64,000 nt of DNA from Linanthus parryae (lineage: Eukaryota; Streptophyta; Magnoliopsida; Ericales; Polemoniaceae), in assembly GCA_023055425.1 (NCBI GenBank), contig JALGPY010000003.1:69982991-70046990 (forward strand). Reading direction: 5' to 3'. The position numbers and the translations under genes were made by a program. The notes beneath the pieces are model-generated. The model saw only the letters and a list, made by a program, of their open reading frames with translations, had not been told where the DNA came from and ran no database searches. Positions 23,772 to 35,587 of the stretch are shown here, piece after piece; positions within the stretch are counted from its first letter, which is position 1, and every line of letters starts with the position of its first letter.

Positions 23772-26700
23772 TTATCGGCTCCTTCATTGAAGGGAAATGA
23801 ATGAAAAGAAGGGAAATGAATGAAAAGATACTCTTCATTTTCAATCATATTTGTACAAGGAAATACATAAAACAACTCAATGTATTATGGTAGTAAAATT
23901 ATTTAACGACAAGTTTTTCCCTCTAATTAACATATAAAATGCATCTATATCAGATTATTTTTCCATCTAAATTTTTTCTTTTGCTTCTACAAAGAACGGC
24001 AATCATAAACCACTACACTAGCAAGTAAAATTTTATTTTAAATTGCTTCATGTGTGTGTGTGAGTTCTTATGGTAATTGTTCTTCATATAAACCATGCAT
24101 TTAATTGTATATTACGAAACTATTATATTTTCTCATTAATTCTATCGTCAAATTAAGGGTAAAAGACACTAACCACCACTGATTTTTGGATTAAATCCTC
24201 CCCGCTAACCTGACTTTTGGAAAAAGACATTGTGCACCTTTTTTTGGGATGGAGCTAACTACGGACTTACAGACCCGGCGAAAATATTATTTTACCCCTC
24301 GGATTTTTAAAATCACACCCCATATATGACTTCTTCAATTCATTCACCTCATTTCCGAACCTAAATCCTCTTTCTCACTTCCCCCTCTTTCTCTCTCCCC
24401 GGGAACAAACTCGCTCTCGCTACAATTCAAATAATAATTCACCCTCCTGAAGAGGTCGTAATCCATTCTTTTTCTTTTTCTTTACTTTTACGTATTTTTT
24501 TTCTACACTCTTGATATTTATTGATTATTGATAAATGTAAAATCTCAAGAAGATATATTAACTTCGTTGTTTATATTGGACATAAGGGACATAAGTTTGT
24601 ATCGTAGCTGGAGTTACGAATTGCATGTTGTATTGATAATAACCTGCAGTTATGACACGTCTCCTGAAGAGATATCTATAAATTTAATAAATGATCAATC
24701 CCCCTGAAGAGCATCCAGAAGATGCTCTTAGTCCATGATTATTTACTGGACATACGCTATTCACATGCGTGTAAAATCGCTTTCATGCCTGAAGTTATGA
24801 ACAACGTGAGGACACTTATAACATGATGTTATAAAGTTATGTCAAAAGATCTCCTATGAAGAGATAATCTACACACATCGAACCAGAAGTTTCGATTGCA
24901 TATTCTTTTCTGCTAATTTACATTTTCTTATAGTTTTATTCATTATCTCCTATTATTGGTGTTATCTTAAAGGAAGAAAATAAAGATCTCCTGAAGAGAC
25001 TTGTATACCATACGATGGCAAGTTTAAAAGCAATTGATATTGCCAGCAGGTGTCAAAAAGAAATATTCACACCAGAAGTTGTGAAAGAAAGTTACAATTG
25101 TCAATAACTTGAAGTTATAACATATTATCAAATATTAATGTTTAATTTAAACGGTTTTGATTATTCATGACCGATTAATTCAACCACATTCCCATTAGTG
25201 AATGGTTGCATTCCCATAAGCGAATCACTTTGTTATATCCAGTCAAAATCCAGGTGACTGTAGAGGCGGTCATGGTTGAGAAATATGAAAATATCTAAAA
25301 GAGATTAAACCCGGGATCTTTATTTTGAATAAAGAACTCCGGACGAAGTTCTTAGTCGACATTAATTTTTTTAGACGAATTTTATGACTCATATCATGCA
25401 GTCATGAGGTACTTTATGACCCGAAATCATTAAATTTTGATAGAGTTGAAAGGTTATTTTCTTAGATCCATTGAACCTTAAGTTCAATTTCAGAAAATAA
25501 AACACTACTATGAAAAGCCATAATTTTGACAGTGTATCGAAGTACAACTCATTTTGTTGCCATGAGCCATACATAAGCACAGCTTGAGCGATTATGAATT
25601 GAAGAATATGAGCTTGTTGTTCGATCATCGCAAAGATGAATCATCGTCTTTGAAGAGGATTTATAATTATTTCCTCTCCATGATATGAGTATCTAATCAT
25701 TGAATGGTAGACTCTTAAAGCAGTTGAGATTGATATATGCGGTATTTCAGTTAGAAGTTGTGAAATACATATTATGCCCAAGAGTTATGGCATATTATGA
25801 AATGGAAACTCATGTAGAGTAATGTGAAAGACTTAATGATCACCATTATGATAAGTTGATCCCATGTTGATAAGTGGACTTTAGAGCATTTACATAGCCA
25901 ATGCCTACTCTACAACATTTTTTTTAAAAGAAAATACTGACGCATTCTCTGAATTCAACCAATCTATGGTGTCATAATAATCGGTGCAGTCATGAACTTA
26001 GTTGCAATGATGCACGTACATTGTCATATATTGAAGTGCATCTTTATGATTTCTCCGGAATAGGAAGACTGCATAAAAACAGGGGGAGAAAATAAATGCA
26101 TCAATAGTTGCAAAAAGAGCATTCCTATGAATTTTTTTGCGTTCTAGAGCTTTATTTATTGGATTATTTTATAAGCTTCTACTTGCGTAGCAATTTTAGA
26201 GCTATGAATCCATGAAATAATTTTAAAATCATTTTGAGAAAAAGGGAATTCTCTACGAAGATATAGTTATGAGGGAATGAATATAGCTTGATGGGTTGAA
26301 TCACCAAACCAACACCTAATTGATGCTGTTGGGATTGTGCCCTATAGGCAATCTATTTCTTGTGACATTTGTGGATATTGATATGGAGATATGTTAACAT
26401 GAATAAAGTCCTTAGAATATAAATTTTATATTCTTAAATATCTAGTTCATTATATTGATTAACAGGACAATCAACTATAGACTGGTATGGGGCTGGATTG
26501 ACATGGAGATATCACGTTCCAACACATGGGTATGCATTAGGAGTAATGTCATACCAGATTGACCCACAACCAGAAGGCTACATCCGAGTCATGTAAAGTC
26601 ACAAGTTCTTCTCATTGTGACAACGGTATTGTCATCCTTATATTTAAAGTCACTAGATACTCTAGTTGTGGAATTTTGTGTTATGACATCGTCAAACGTT

Positions 26701-28768
26701 ACACGTAACCTGATATTCATAAAGGCGTTAGTCGGATACAATAAGGAAGCAAGCATAGAGATGGTAGTGATGTGGATAGAATTTTTCCCACCCACATAAC
26801 GGGAGCAAATATCCATGGCCAATCGAGGGATGGTGCTTATAGAAATGTCTGGCCAGACTCCCACATAGTAGTGACAAGAGATTATGATAATTTGAAAATT
26901 AGAACTGTGACACATCATATCTCATAGAGAGATAAATTGCATGACATGACTTTAATGTCTTCTTGAATACTTTTTTATGCTAGAATCATAAGTTGTGAAG
27001 TTATGAAGGTCATGAGTATCACTTCTTGAGGGGGAGATAACCCAGGTTGCATGACGTGAACTTTATTTTTAACTCATATACTTTTTCATCCGTACCGGTG
27101 TAAAATTAGAAATTCCAATATAGACTGAAGTCTAATTTTCTAATGAGTATCTGGTTTGAAAGCAAGTTAGTAGCATGTAAGGATTTCTTGTTCAAAAATT
27201 ATGATCCTCCAGAAGATGATGTCAAAAGCATCCAAATCTCTCAAATGAGAACACAAGATATGACAATTTCTAATGATTTATGAGAAAGAAATGATATCAT
27301 CAACATTAGATCAAAGTCAAAGCTGTAAAGCAAACAGCCCTTGAAGAGGCATGAAGCTCTTGAAGAAGTTAAGGCCTAATTTGAAATTAATCTCACGATC
27401 TTATAGTTGATGATACTTTAATTGGAAAAGCGCTTGAAATTATATACGATTTCCATTTACCACCTGAAGTGGATGAAGTTGACTCTAAATATTTGGCCAT
27501 GACAAAAGTCAACGAATACATGTACAAGAGGATACAAACTCTGCAGATTTATCAATGCATGGAGTATAATCATTAGTACCAAGAGTACTTGTGATGCTTG
27601 AAGCATGAATGTCCATATTGAATCAGCGCGTGTAAATATACACGAACTCTGCAATTAATGCATGGAACATATTTGGGAAGTACTTTGAAGTAATTTAGAT
27701 GCCCATAGCATCCATGTTCGTATAGAACAATATATTCAAATGTCTGCACCCTAATGGTTGAATGAGTGAGACAACTAAAAGAGAAATATGTGGTAGTGCA
27801 AGTATTGCCTAAATGACATCAAGTCCGCACCCTAATGGTTTAATGTGTGAGACAACTGAAATAGAAATATAGGGTAGTGCAAGTGACGCTTAAACGAAAT
27901 CAATATTTCTCATGATTATATTTATACTTATAACCCACAAATCCTCTCTTTGTTAAGAGTGATTATGATATTTCGTTTAGTCTAGAAGACTAAGAATATA
28001 AAAGTAACTAGTTAGAATACGATCGTATTAATCATTTTATTTGAAAATCATGGAGGTCCATACCCATGAAAGATATCTAGTTGCCTGAAGCAACCGAAAG
28101 TGTACACTCGAGAGTAGTCTAGGTGCATTTGCATTTTGTCACATATCACCTTACAGACAATTGCATGACATGCTAACTATTGATAAATATTTTTATTTAC
28201 ATCTCTACATTGCATCATATATTTGGATTTTTATTTTTATGTCTATGGCTAGATTTTGCTTTTTTGCCATGAGTTTATATTACAGGTTCTAAGCCCCCAT
28301 GACTTGTGATGGTATACTTCAAAGAAAGCATTGAAGAAAGTGGAATGGAGATAAATCAATTGATGCGATGAAGATGGGGAGTTTCAAGGTTCAATCCTGA
28401 AACTGTGAGGCGTTGTACTCTTTTCCTTTGCTGCAGTTTTTTATCCCACAGGGTTTTTCCTTGCAAGGTTTTTAATGAGCCACGCAGCCAAAGTGAGTTT
28501 ATGAAGAATGTCATCTTCAGTGAAAGTTAACAAATAATCCAAAAGATTCGTTATTACAAGGAGAATGTTTATTTAGATCTATACTCGTTTTCCTTAGCAA
28601 AGGTTTTTTTTCCCACTGAATTTTACTTGGTACGGTTTTAACAAGGCAGACGATACAATTCTTCAAGCACCGATGTACTCTTTTTCCTTCGTCATGAATT
28701 TTATCCCGCTGGGTTTTTCCTGACAAGATTTTAACATGACATCCTTATGGTGAATATTTAAGGGGGAG
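23772..28768 (+). mobile_element. Degenerate copia-type internal region, through the 3' PPT (copy 2 and beyond)
   Basis: To 26960 this duplicates 4518-7690. Beyond, it runs on through more hairpin phrases (27460 CCAC-CTGAA-GTGG; 27594; 28080 GTTGC-CTGAA-GCAAC). It then reaches a post-pol segment (about 28395-28768) with repeated wording such as GTACTCTTTTTCCTTC, TTTTATCCCGCTGGG and TTTTTCC. That wording is typical of the end of plant copia elements just before the PPT. The PPT is AAGGGGGAG at 28760-28768. Coding sequence is gone; small open frames here have no domain I recognise. Confidence 0.6.
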
Positions 28769-28939
28769 TGTTATGAAATATTGGGCTCGTTTATTTTTGA
28801 ATATCCACCACATGTTGTAAGCCCATTGTATATTGTTATTAGCCCATTAGCCAACCCTAATGCCTATGTATGGAGGCTTCGGGTTGGAGAATAATAGACC
28901 TCTCACCACTTTTTCTTTTAATACTACTATATCTCTACA
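28769..28939 (+). mobile_element. Short copia-type 3' LTR
   Basis: A 171-bp segment begins TGTTATGAAATATTGGG immediately after the polypurine tract and ends ATCTCTACA, giving the TG...CA ends of a short copia LTR. It does not align with the 191-bp LTRs at 4327 and 23581, so it belongs to a different copy or family than the 5' LTR upstream. No target duplication could be matched. Confidence 0.6.
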
Positions 28940-29905
28940 AATTAATCACATGTTTTAAAATATAATACTTTACTAATAACTAGTATGACTATTTAATAAG
29001 CGTTCTAGTAAAGTTTTATTGGAATGTCTTGATATAAGTCTAAATATTTTAGTAAAAATGAGTTTAACTAAGATAATATTTTCTCTATTACTACATATTA
29101 TGACCATATTATTGGGATTGTATAAAATAGAAATCTAGTATCAATTAAAGATCTTTTTGTACTTACAAACTAACATCTTCATATGATTTTTGTTTAATTG
29201 ACATCTTTTTAAATATCAGAATTTAACATCTTCTTTTTAAAAAAAATTATTAATAGTAAAGAGTTTATATTAATATAATAAATAATTTTTTATATTTCTT
29301 GGAAATTAAGTTTAAATCATAAAATCAGTTTATTAATTATATCAATTATTGGTTGGAAGATTTTTTTAAAGATTGACATTAGTTAGATACATACATATAT
29401 ATATATATATATGATTTTAACTAGATATGTATCAATATTAATTACAGAGTTTGACATAAAATATTTTCTTAAAAAATGTTCTTGTCACATATCTACTCAA
29501 ACTCTCTTAGGAAGTGAACAAATATCTAACTCTATATATGGAGGTTATACGGTTGAGTGAAAACAATACTTGATTTTGATTGTCTCATCTCTTGCTTGTT
29601 TCAGGGTTGATTCAAATCAACAATACGAACATTCAATTCATCAACATTTCTCTTTTCTTTTCTTTCTATTATTCATATCAAGAAAAAAAAAAAAAAGAGA
29701 GAAATTCGCTGCCCCAAAAACAATGTTGTGTTGCTCGCTAGAATCGAATCTGCATCTATAAGCACCACAAGCCTTATGTTGCTGTGCACAACCATATACT
29801 CTCGCAAGTACTACTTTACAAGATGTTGATGCTTTTTTTTTTGTTGAATTCGCGGCATTAAAACAATCATGTGTTGTCGAGATTCAAACCCGCACAGCTG
29901 CGGCT
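28940..29905. other. AT-rich spacer, no gene seen
   Basis: This has low-complexity AT-rich sequence, an AT microsatellite (about 29392-29411) within a short inverted repeat, and an A-run near 29683. No frame with a recognisable domain was found. Confidence 0.6.
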
Positions 29906-29907
29906 TA

Positions 29908-30901
29908 CCACTCCGTCCCAACTCTTTCTACCCATTTCCTTTTTTGTTTGTCCCAACTCTTTCTACCCATTTCCTTTTTGATAACCTTAATGTGTTTGAA
30001 ATGACAAAACTGCCCTCCCCAACCCTACCCTACCTACCCTTATCTTCTTCACCCAACTCACATCCCACTACTCTCATTACTCACCAGACACCACACACAC
30101 GGATAGAGAGAGAGAAAGAAAGGGAGAGAGGGATAGAGATAGAGAGAAAGAGAGGGAGAGAGATGGAGAGACCGGTAGAGATGGAGAAATCAACGGGGGT
30201 GAGGACGCCGGCGGTGAGGACGCCGGTATGCGGCGGTGGCGACGTTGAGTACAGATCTGTTCTCTCTCTCTCTATCTCTCTCTCTCTCTCTCTCGATCGA
30301 TCGATCTGTTTGTCGGGGATGAGGACGCGGGTTCGTTGCTGGTTGAAGACGACGGCAAGGCTGACCAGGAAGTTCTGTTCCTCTCTCTCTCTCTCCTTCT
30401 TCTTCTTCTTATTTTTCTTCTTCTTCTTCTTCTTCTTCTTCTTCTTCTCTTCTCAAGCCTCTAGATCTGCTCTATTTTCCTTTCAGATCTTGGAGACGGG
30501 TTCGTTGCTGGTTGAAGACGACGGCAAGGCTGACCCGGATCTGTTTGTGCTCTCCGGCGACACCCACAGCAAGCAAGGGTCGACACCCACATCACTCTTT
30601 TTCTTCTTATTCTTTTCTACATCCTCTTGTAATTTTCTAAGATTTGTAATTTTTTACTCTAGATCTGTATTTTTTTGTACATAATTGGTTACATTTGTTG
30701 TGTTTGGTTGTGTTATTGTTTCTGGTGGCATAATGGTGGTGTTGATGGTGGCTGGTGGAGGTGTTGATGGTGGCTGGTAGAGAGTGGTGGTGGTGGTGGT
30801 TTTGTAATTCACAATCTAGATAGGGGCAAAATATACTTTCCGCCCCAACTCTTAAAACCCGTGCCCAGCCGCAATGGGTAGTAAGAGCTGGGACGGAGTT
30901 G
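29908..30901. mobile_element. Mariner/Stowaway-type non-autonomous element, 994 bp
   Basis: The terminal 29 bp (29908-29936 and 30873-30901) are inverted repeats matching at about 26 positions. They begin CCACTCCGTCCCAACTC and, reading inward from the right, CAACTCCGTCCCAGCTC. Both are flanked by TA (29906-29907 and 30902-30903), the target duplication of the Tc1/mariner group, and CTCCGTCCC recalls Stowaway ends. Inside are GA, CT and CTT microsatellites, a duplicated 30-bp block (29917 and 29951) and a duplicated 38-bp block (30329-30366 and 30498-30535). The 271-codon frame at 29869-30684 starts outside the element and is mostly translated microsatellite, so I do not call it a gene. Confidence 0.75.
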
Positions 30902-31127
30902 TATGCAATAACTTTAGCACTGCTTGCAATTGATCAAACACCGCCTAATCATTAATGCAGCGCATTTTATTTTTTATTGTCTGCCACTAGAGTTCAAATC
31001 CGAAAAATAACTAGAAAAATAAGGGAGCTGCACAGCAGCTGGTTCGAATCCTGGTCCTCCTTACGTTTTGTGACCAGCTGGGATGATGGAATGGGTAGTA
31101 CCCAGATTTTTTTTTTTGATATGTTGT

Positions 31128-31615
31128 GTTATTAAACCGAACCGTTATTTGACCTGACAAAGATGTCGGGTCACCGGGTCATCGGTCCAACCAGCAGTCG
31201 CTGGTCGGACCCGCGGGTCAATAATAAATTATTTATAATATATATAGTACATATTTATAGTGAAATATATTAAAAATTGACATACAATAGCTCAAATTAT
31301 TAATTGTATGTGTTGTTTGACACTTTTTTACATTTAGTTTGTATAAAATCACGCAAACGTTCAATAAGAATGTTTAAACGGGCATTTCAATCTGTTTTTT
31401 ATTGCTTAAAACATGTAAGCCCCGGACCGGTTCAATCCAGATAACCCGGACCGGGTCACCGGGTCTATGAAAAACCCGCCGGGCTTGACCGGGTTTGGGT
31501 GGATTTGACCGGGTCAGTTGCATATACGAACCGAGAAGTGACCCAGACCGGTTCCGAGTCCGGTTCATAGGGTCACCGATCCGACCGGCCAGGTCGGTCC
31601 GGGTGGTTTAATAAC
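31128..31615. mobile_element. GC-rich inverted-repeat element (MITE-like)
   Basis: Ends are GTTATTAAACC (31128-31138) and GGTTTAATAAC (31605-31615), a perfect 11-bp inverted repeat. The body repeats GGTCACCGGGTC-, GACCGG- and CCGACC-type words on both sides (for example 31173 and 31455). It resembles the widespread plant repeats built from GACCGGTTC words. I see no clear target duplication and cannot assign a superfamily. Confidence 0.6.
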
Positions 31616-31785
31616 TATTTTTAAATTGATAAAAAATAAATTAAGGATGCGCAGATCGAACCCGCGATCTAGCACCAGTTTTCCCATAGCACAACCAAAA
31701 AGTGAACTGATGTGGGAATTACATTATGCCATCTAATGTTTTGTTTATTAAGTAGAAGTTAGTAGTGAAGACTCTAATGCAAGTA

Positions 31786-32860
31786 TGTAATACATGATCA
31801 AATACTCTAGGGGGGGGGGTTGAATAGAGTATGGCAATATTTTTCCAAATGAGGATTTAAAAAAATTGAGAAGAGCTTGAAGTATTTCAAAGGTTGGAAC
31901 ACAGTTTAAAGGCTTTGAAATCAAAACAAACTATGTAAAAGTTACAGATAGTTTTCAAGCTTTGAAAAGATTTTCAAAGCTTTGAAATAAAACCTGTTTT
32001 GAAGCAGTTATAAAGATAAGTGCAGAACTCAAATGCAAGAAAATGAACACAGTGATTTGTTACGAAGTTCCAAAGTGACATACTCTCCTCGTGAGGGATC
32101 TAATACCTCTTGAATTTCAACAAACTTCTTATTAGCAAAAGCTAAGCCCTAGATATCAAACCAAGAGAATCGCCTTACTTTGTTTCAGTTTGTGGTTCTT
32201 CCTAACCTATCTAGTACCTGCTCTAGCTAATTGATACAATAAGCATTCTCTATTATTCCTCTTGAACAACTCACGAGAACAAGATATTAAAAAGTGTAAC
32301 AAAAAGATATACAAATAAAGCTCTGATGAAGAACACTATAAAATCAGTGAAGCTGTGAAGCTTGAAGTGTTCTTTTGGAAACTGGAATGGATTGAGTGAC
32401 TATTTGATCTCCTTCAGTGATGCTTGTCAATCCGTGAGAGTGTATGAATCTATGTCATTCTTTGTGCTTCTAAATCTATTTTAATCAGTGTCCCTTTTTA
32501 TGTGAATTTGAATTGCAGATATATGAAGAACTCTAAAACAGAAATCTCTAAAAATCCTCCATAGATCTTTGACTCTCAACAGCTTGCTTCCAACGGCAAG
32601 CTGCTTGATTTTCTCATCGATTTTGATCTGATCTTCCATCAACAAGATTAGGGAAATTTCAGAAAGTCATCCATAACAGTAGCACACAATCTGCAGACAT
32701 TGATTTTAACTTATGCATCTCCGTAAATAAGGAAACTTAGCTAAACCTGCAACACATAATTAGCTGATGATCCCTGTAAAATAAATTAGGCAAAATAATG
32801 AGATTAAGGTATGATATAACACAAAATTCGTTTGTCTTTAATCATATTATATAGCATAAT
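31786..32860 (-). mobile_element. SIRE-type copia LTR, interrupted by the Athila-type element
   Basis: It begins TGTAATACATGATCAAATACTCTAG in a form closely related to the start of the LTRs at 41108 and 50366 (shared words AAATACTCTA and GGGTTGAATAGAGTATGG). Its right two-thirds match 57848-58580. It carries several CAAAGCTTTGAAA-type palindromes (31905-32000). The sequence stops at TAGCATAAT where the next LTR element starts. By comparison with 58592, only a few bases of this LTR are missing. Confidence 0.65.
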
Positions 32861-34798
32861 TGTTAACGACATAAAATTGCATGTTTTAGTATATTAATGA
32901 ACTCTTCATAACTTGCTCATATGTGTAATTTAGTTATTTTATCTCTCTTTCTAGACTTATGCTTGTTTTCGTAGCTTTGGTTGTTTTCTCTCATTTTGTA
33001 GGTAAAATCGTGATTTGGAATGCAAGAGACTAGCCTAGGAGGGCCAAACGATGAATTAAGGAAACTTAGAGCGCTTGATTGGAAGATTAGTGAAGATTTG
33101 AAGACCTATTTCAGAAGCCAAGAGAAGAATATGGGGCCGTTATTGAAGATTTAGAAGAAAATAGGCCAAAATGGGAGTCAAAGGTTGAAGAGGAGGGCAA
33201 AATAGAGAAGAAACTAACGGAATGGGCTACTAAGTGACATTTTCTAAAGTTAAAAAGGGTTGCTATGAATGAGTTTTAACGGACTTGGGGTGTTTTTGCT
33301 ATTTTCCAAACCTTTTGAAGAAGGAAAGGGGGTGTTTTAAATTATTACAGCAAAGAGGGGGGAGCCGGGTAAAATATCACCTAAACAGCTCACCCCTCAC
33401 GCGTATCTCCCTCACATTCTCTCTCCCTGTTGGTTTAACACAGCAAGAACAAAGCTCGTCCATGGAAGCTTGCCCGAAGCTTCACCGAGGGCCTTATCTC
33501 CTTTGTTTCTTCACCAAATAAAGCGAGACCAACACCAATCTTCTCCCTAGACCGAGCTCTACCCAGCCCAAGCATCAATTCGGCCCAAGAATGCTTCTAT
33601 AGGAAACGTCCAATTTATAGGGTTCATGAAGAAGCGGCTACAAATCGACGGAAGAGGAGGGATGAGATGAATTGAAGGGTTAGGATCTCTCCTTGGAGGC
33701 CAAGGAAGCTTAATACAAGGTCTATATAAACTGAATCGAAGAAAGGAAGACGCTCTTCTCTCGGACCCCTGTTTTTGGACGGCGGAAGCTCTACCTCTCT
33801 CTCCTCTCTCTCGGTTCTGCAACTTTCTGGGTTGTTCTTGGTGAATCCGAGCTCGTTCTGAGCTGTTGCGGAGCCAAGGACAACCAAGGGAGAGAGAGAG
33901 AGAGAGAGATCGAATTCAGGCTGTTTTTGTGTTACTCTGTTTTGGACCAGTGTTTTTGCTTTGTTCTTAGCTTTGTTCTTCACTGTGTTGATTGCAGCAG
34001 CAGTACCCTTTGTCTCTGCTGCAATTAGCTTTCATTTTCTGAGATAGTTAGCTGCTGTTGAAGTATTGGATCGAATTATAGTAGTTGAAATCGAGTTGTT
34101 GGATTGAAATCGAAGATTATATTGTGTAGTTCTTGAACTTGATTATGAATATAATGAAGTTATCTTTGAAGATACTTGATATCTCTTGTGTTCCACTCTC
34201 AAACATGAGTAGCTAAATGTGTTGTTGGATTGATTGGTGATCCTAGTTGATTCTTGAAACTCGAATATGTTTTTGCTTTGTGTTTTGTTGTTTGAGAGAT
34301 TGAATTCTTGAGTTCTATGAGTTGAAATAGGAATCACTATTGTGGCTTGATTGAGTATGTGGATTTCAATCGAAATAGGCATACTCAATGCTTGAGGCAA
34401 CATTGATTTGGATTTCTCCATTTGAACTCATGGATTTAACTCTCAAGCAAATGAGTTGATTGTTGAAATCGGGTTACATGAATCACTAGGAGATCCAATT
34501 GATCCAACTTTTCTCTTAGTAGTTCTACAAACTCTTTAGCAACATCTTTTTAATTGCCTGGTTGTTTACTAAGTTTCTTTGAATTGTTTCACACAAATCC
34601 TTGCTCCATCACTTGAGTGGTGGATTCCAAAGCTTGGCTAGCTCTAAAGCCTTTGAGAAACTCGTTATCTTAACTTAGTTAGTTGCTTAGTAGTTTGTTT
34701 AGCATAGAGTGATCTCTCTTGCTCAATCCTTGTGGATTCGACTCCGGTTTTACCGGATTAATACTTGTAGCGATATCCTATACTTGGGATTATCGACA
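32861..34798 (+). repeat. 5' LTR of the Athila-type element (1938 bp)
   Basis: It starts TGTTAACGACATAAAATTGC and ends ACTTGGGATTATCGACA, followed by TCGAACAAGTTTTTGGCGCC. Contains CT/GA-rich stretches (33797-33912). All open frames inside (33285-34421) have near-copies in the 3' LTR and are not treated as genes. Confidence 0.85.
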
Positions 34799-34807
34799 TC
34801 GAACAAG

Positions 34808-34829
34808 TTTTTGGCGCCGTTGCCGGGGA
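34808..34829 (+). other. Primer-binding site region
   Basis: TTTTTGGCGCCGTTGCCGGG lies 10-14 bases after the LTR end. This string is the hallmark of Tat/Athila gypsy elements. Confidence 0.85.
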
Positions 34830-34981
34830 TTGGTGCTAAGAGACTCACTCTTTAGTTACTTTCTTGTTTTGCTTGTTTTTATTTTTTTAGATACGCTTGA
34901 AGAAAATTCCGGGTTCATTTTTGAACTTTGGAACAAAAAAAAGCGAAAAGAAAACAAATCACAAAAACATACTCCTAGCTT

Positions 34982-35587
34982 GTGTTAGGCAACCCTCTTG
35001 AACTTTATTTGAGCTTGGGTAGCATAAGTGTGTGGCAACGTGATAGTACTCATAGATTGCATCGCACTTTACTTGAAGAAGAGGGTAGAAATCCCTTTCG
35101 TAAAAATACTTCTACTAGTCGTTGTAGTAGTTTAGCCCAATCCAACGATTCTAGCTCTCTTAATAGCTTTGAAATCATGGATGGAGAGGATGGGCATAGT
35201 AGCAACAATGAGATGATGCCATTTCGTTCACTTAGAGATTTGATGCATCCATCTCGACAAAGTTCACCATCTTGCTTTGTGTTTCCATTAAATGAAAGAA
35301 AACATGATGTCAAACCGGGCACAATTCAACTTCTTCCCAAGTTTCATGGCCTAGAGTCCGAGAGTGCTTACTCTCATCTTAAGGATTTCAATGATATTGC
35401 CTCAACGGTTAATTTCAATGGTGTCTCTAGTAACACTATAAGGCTTAGGTTGATTCCTTTCTCTTTAAAGGACAAAACCAAAGCATGGCTTCACTCCTTG
35501 AGACCTAGGACCATAGGCACATGGGAAGCATTAGAGAAAGAGTTTCTTAAGAAATTTTTCCCTACTTACAAAACAAATGCCATGTGA
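34982..35587 (+). pseudogene. Athila-type gag, N-terminal and capsid part, truncated
   Basis: The frame contains the family's capsid-like segment: GTIQLLPKFHGLESESAYSH, then a W-L-H-S-L-R-P-R-T-I-G-T-W block and EFLKKFFPTYKTNAM. This is the retrotransposon gag domain that assembles the particle. No ATG lies at the left end; the frame opens after a stop at 34976, and the first good ATG is at 35177. The frame ends abruptly after TNAM and joins a different frame at about 35577. The segment normally found between the capsid and the zinc knuckle is missing, by my estimate about 70 residues. It is an internally deleted gag and probably non-functional. Confidence 0.8.

Larger units (their letters stand above)
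12811..26960. repeat. Segmental duplication, copy 2, split by a retrotransposon
   Basis: This is the second copy of 1-7690, in the same orientation. It runs from 12811 to 15623 and resumes at 22048 after a 6.4-kb LTR element inserted in between. Copy 1 retains the unoccupied site near 2811, so the insertion came after the duplication or was never in the other lineage. The homology left of 12811 cannot be tested because the matching part of copy 1 lies outside the window. Confidence 0.93.

Noticed and set aside
1..26960. The long repeat as an assembly duplication
   Set aside because: The copies differ by many scattered substitutions and indels, and only one carries the 6.4-kb insertion with a proper target duplication.
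4327..28939. Pairing the 191-bp LTR at 23581 with the 171-bp LTR at 28769 as one copia element
   Set aside because: The two LTRs do not align beyond their first ten bases and no shared target duplication was found.
29869..30684. A 271-codon plus-strand open frame, one of the longer non-retroelement frames here
   Set aside because: It starts outside the mariner-type element, crosses its end and is mostly translated GA, CT and CTT microsatellite. No domain is visible.
31041..31051. GGTTCGAATCC, a tRNA B-box-like string, followed by a T-run: possible SINE
   Set aside because: No A box lies at the right distance upstream, no target duplication was seen, and the string is common in plant repeats.
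32861..34798. Several 60-120 codon frames in the Athila-type LTR
   Set aside because: They recur in the other LTR, overlap each other on both strands and lie in GA/CT-rich DNA; they are LTR by-products.
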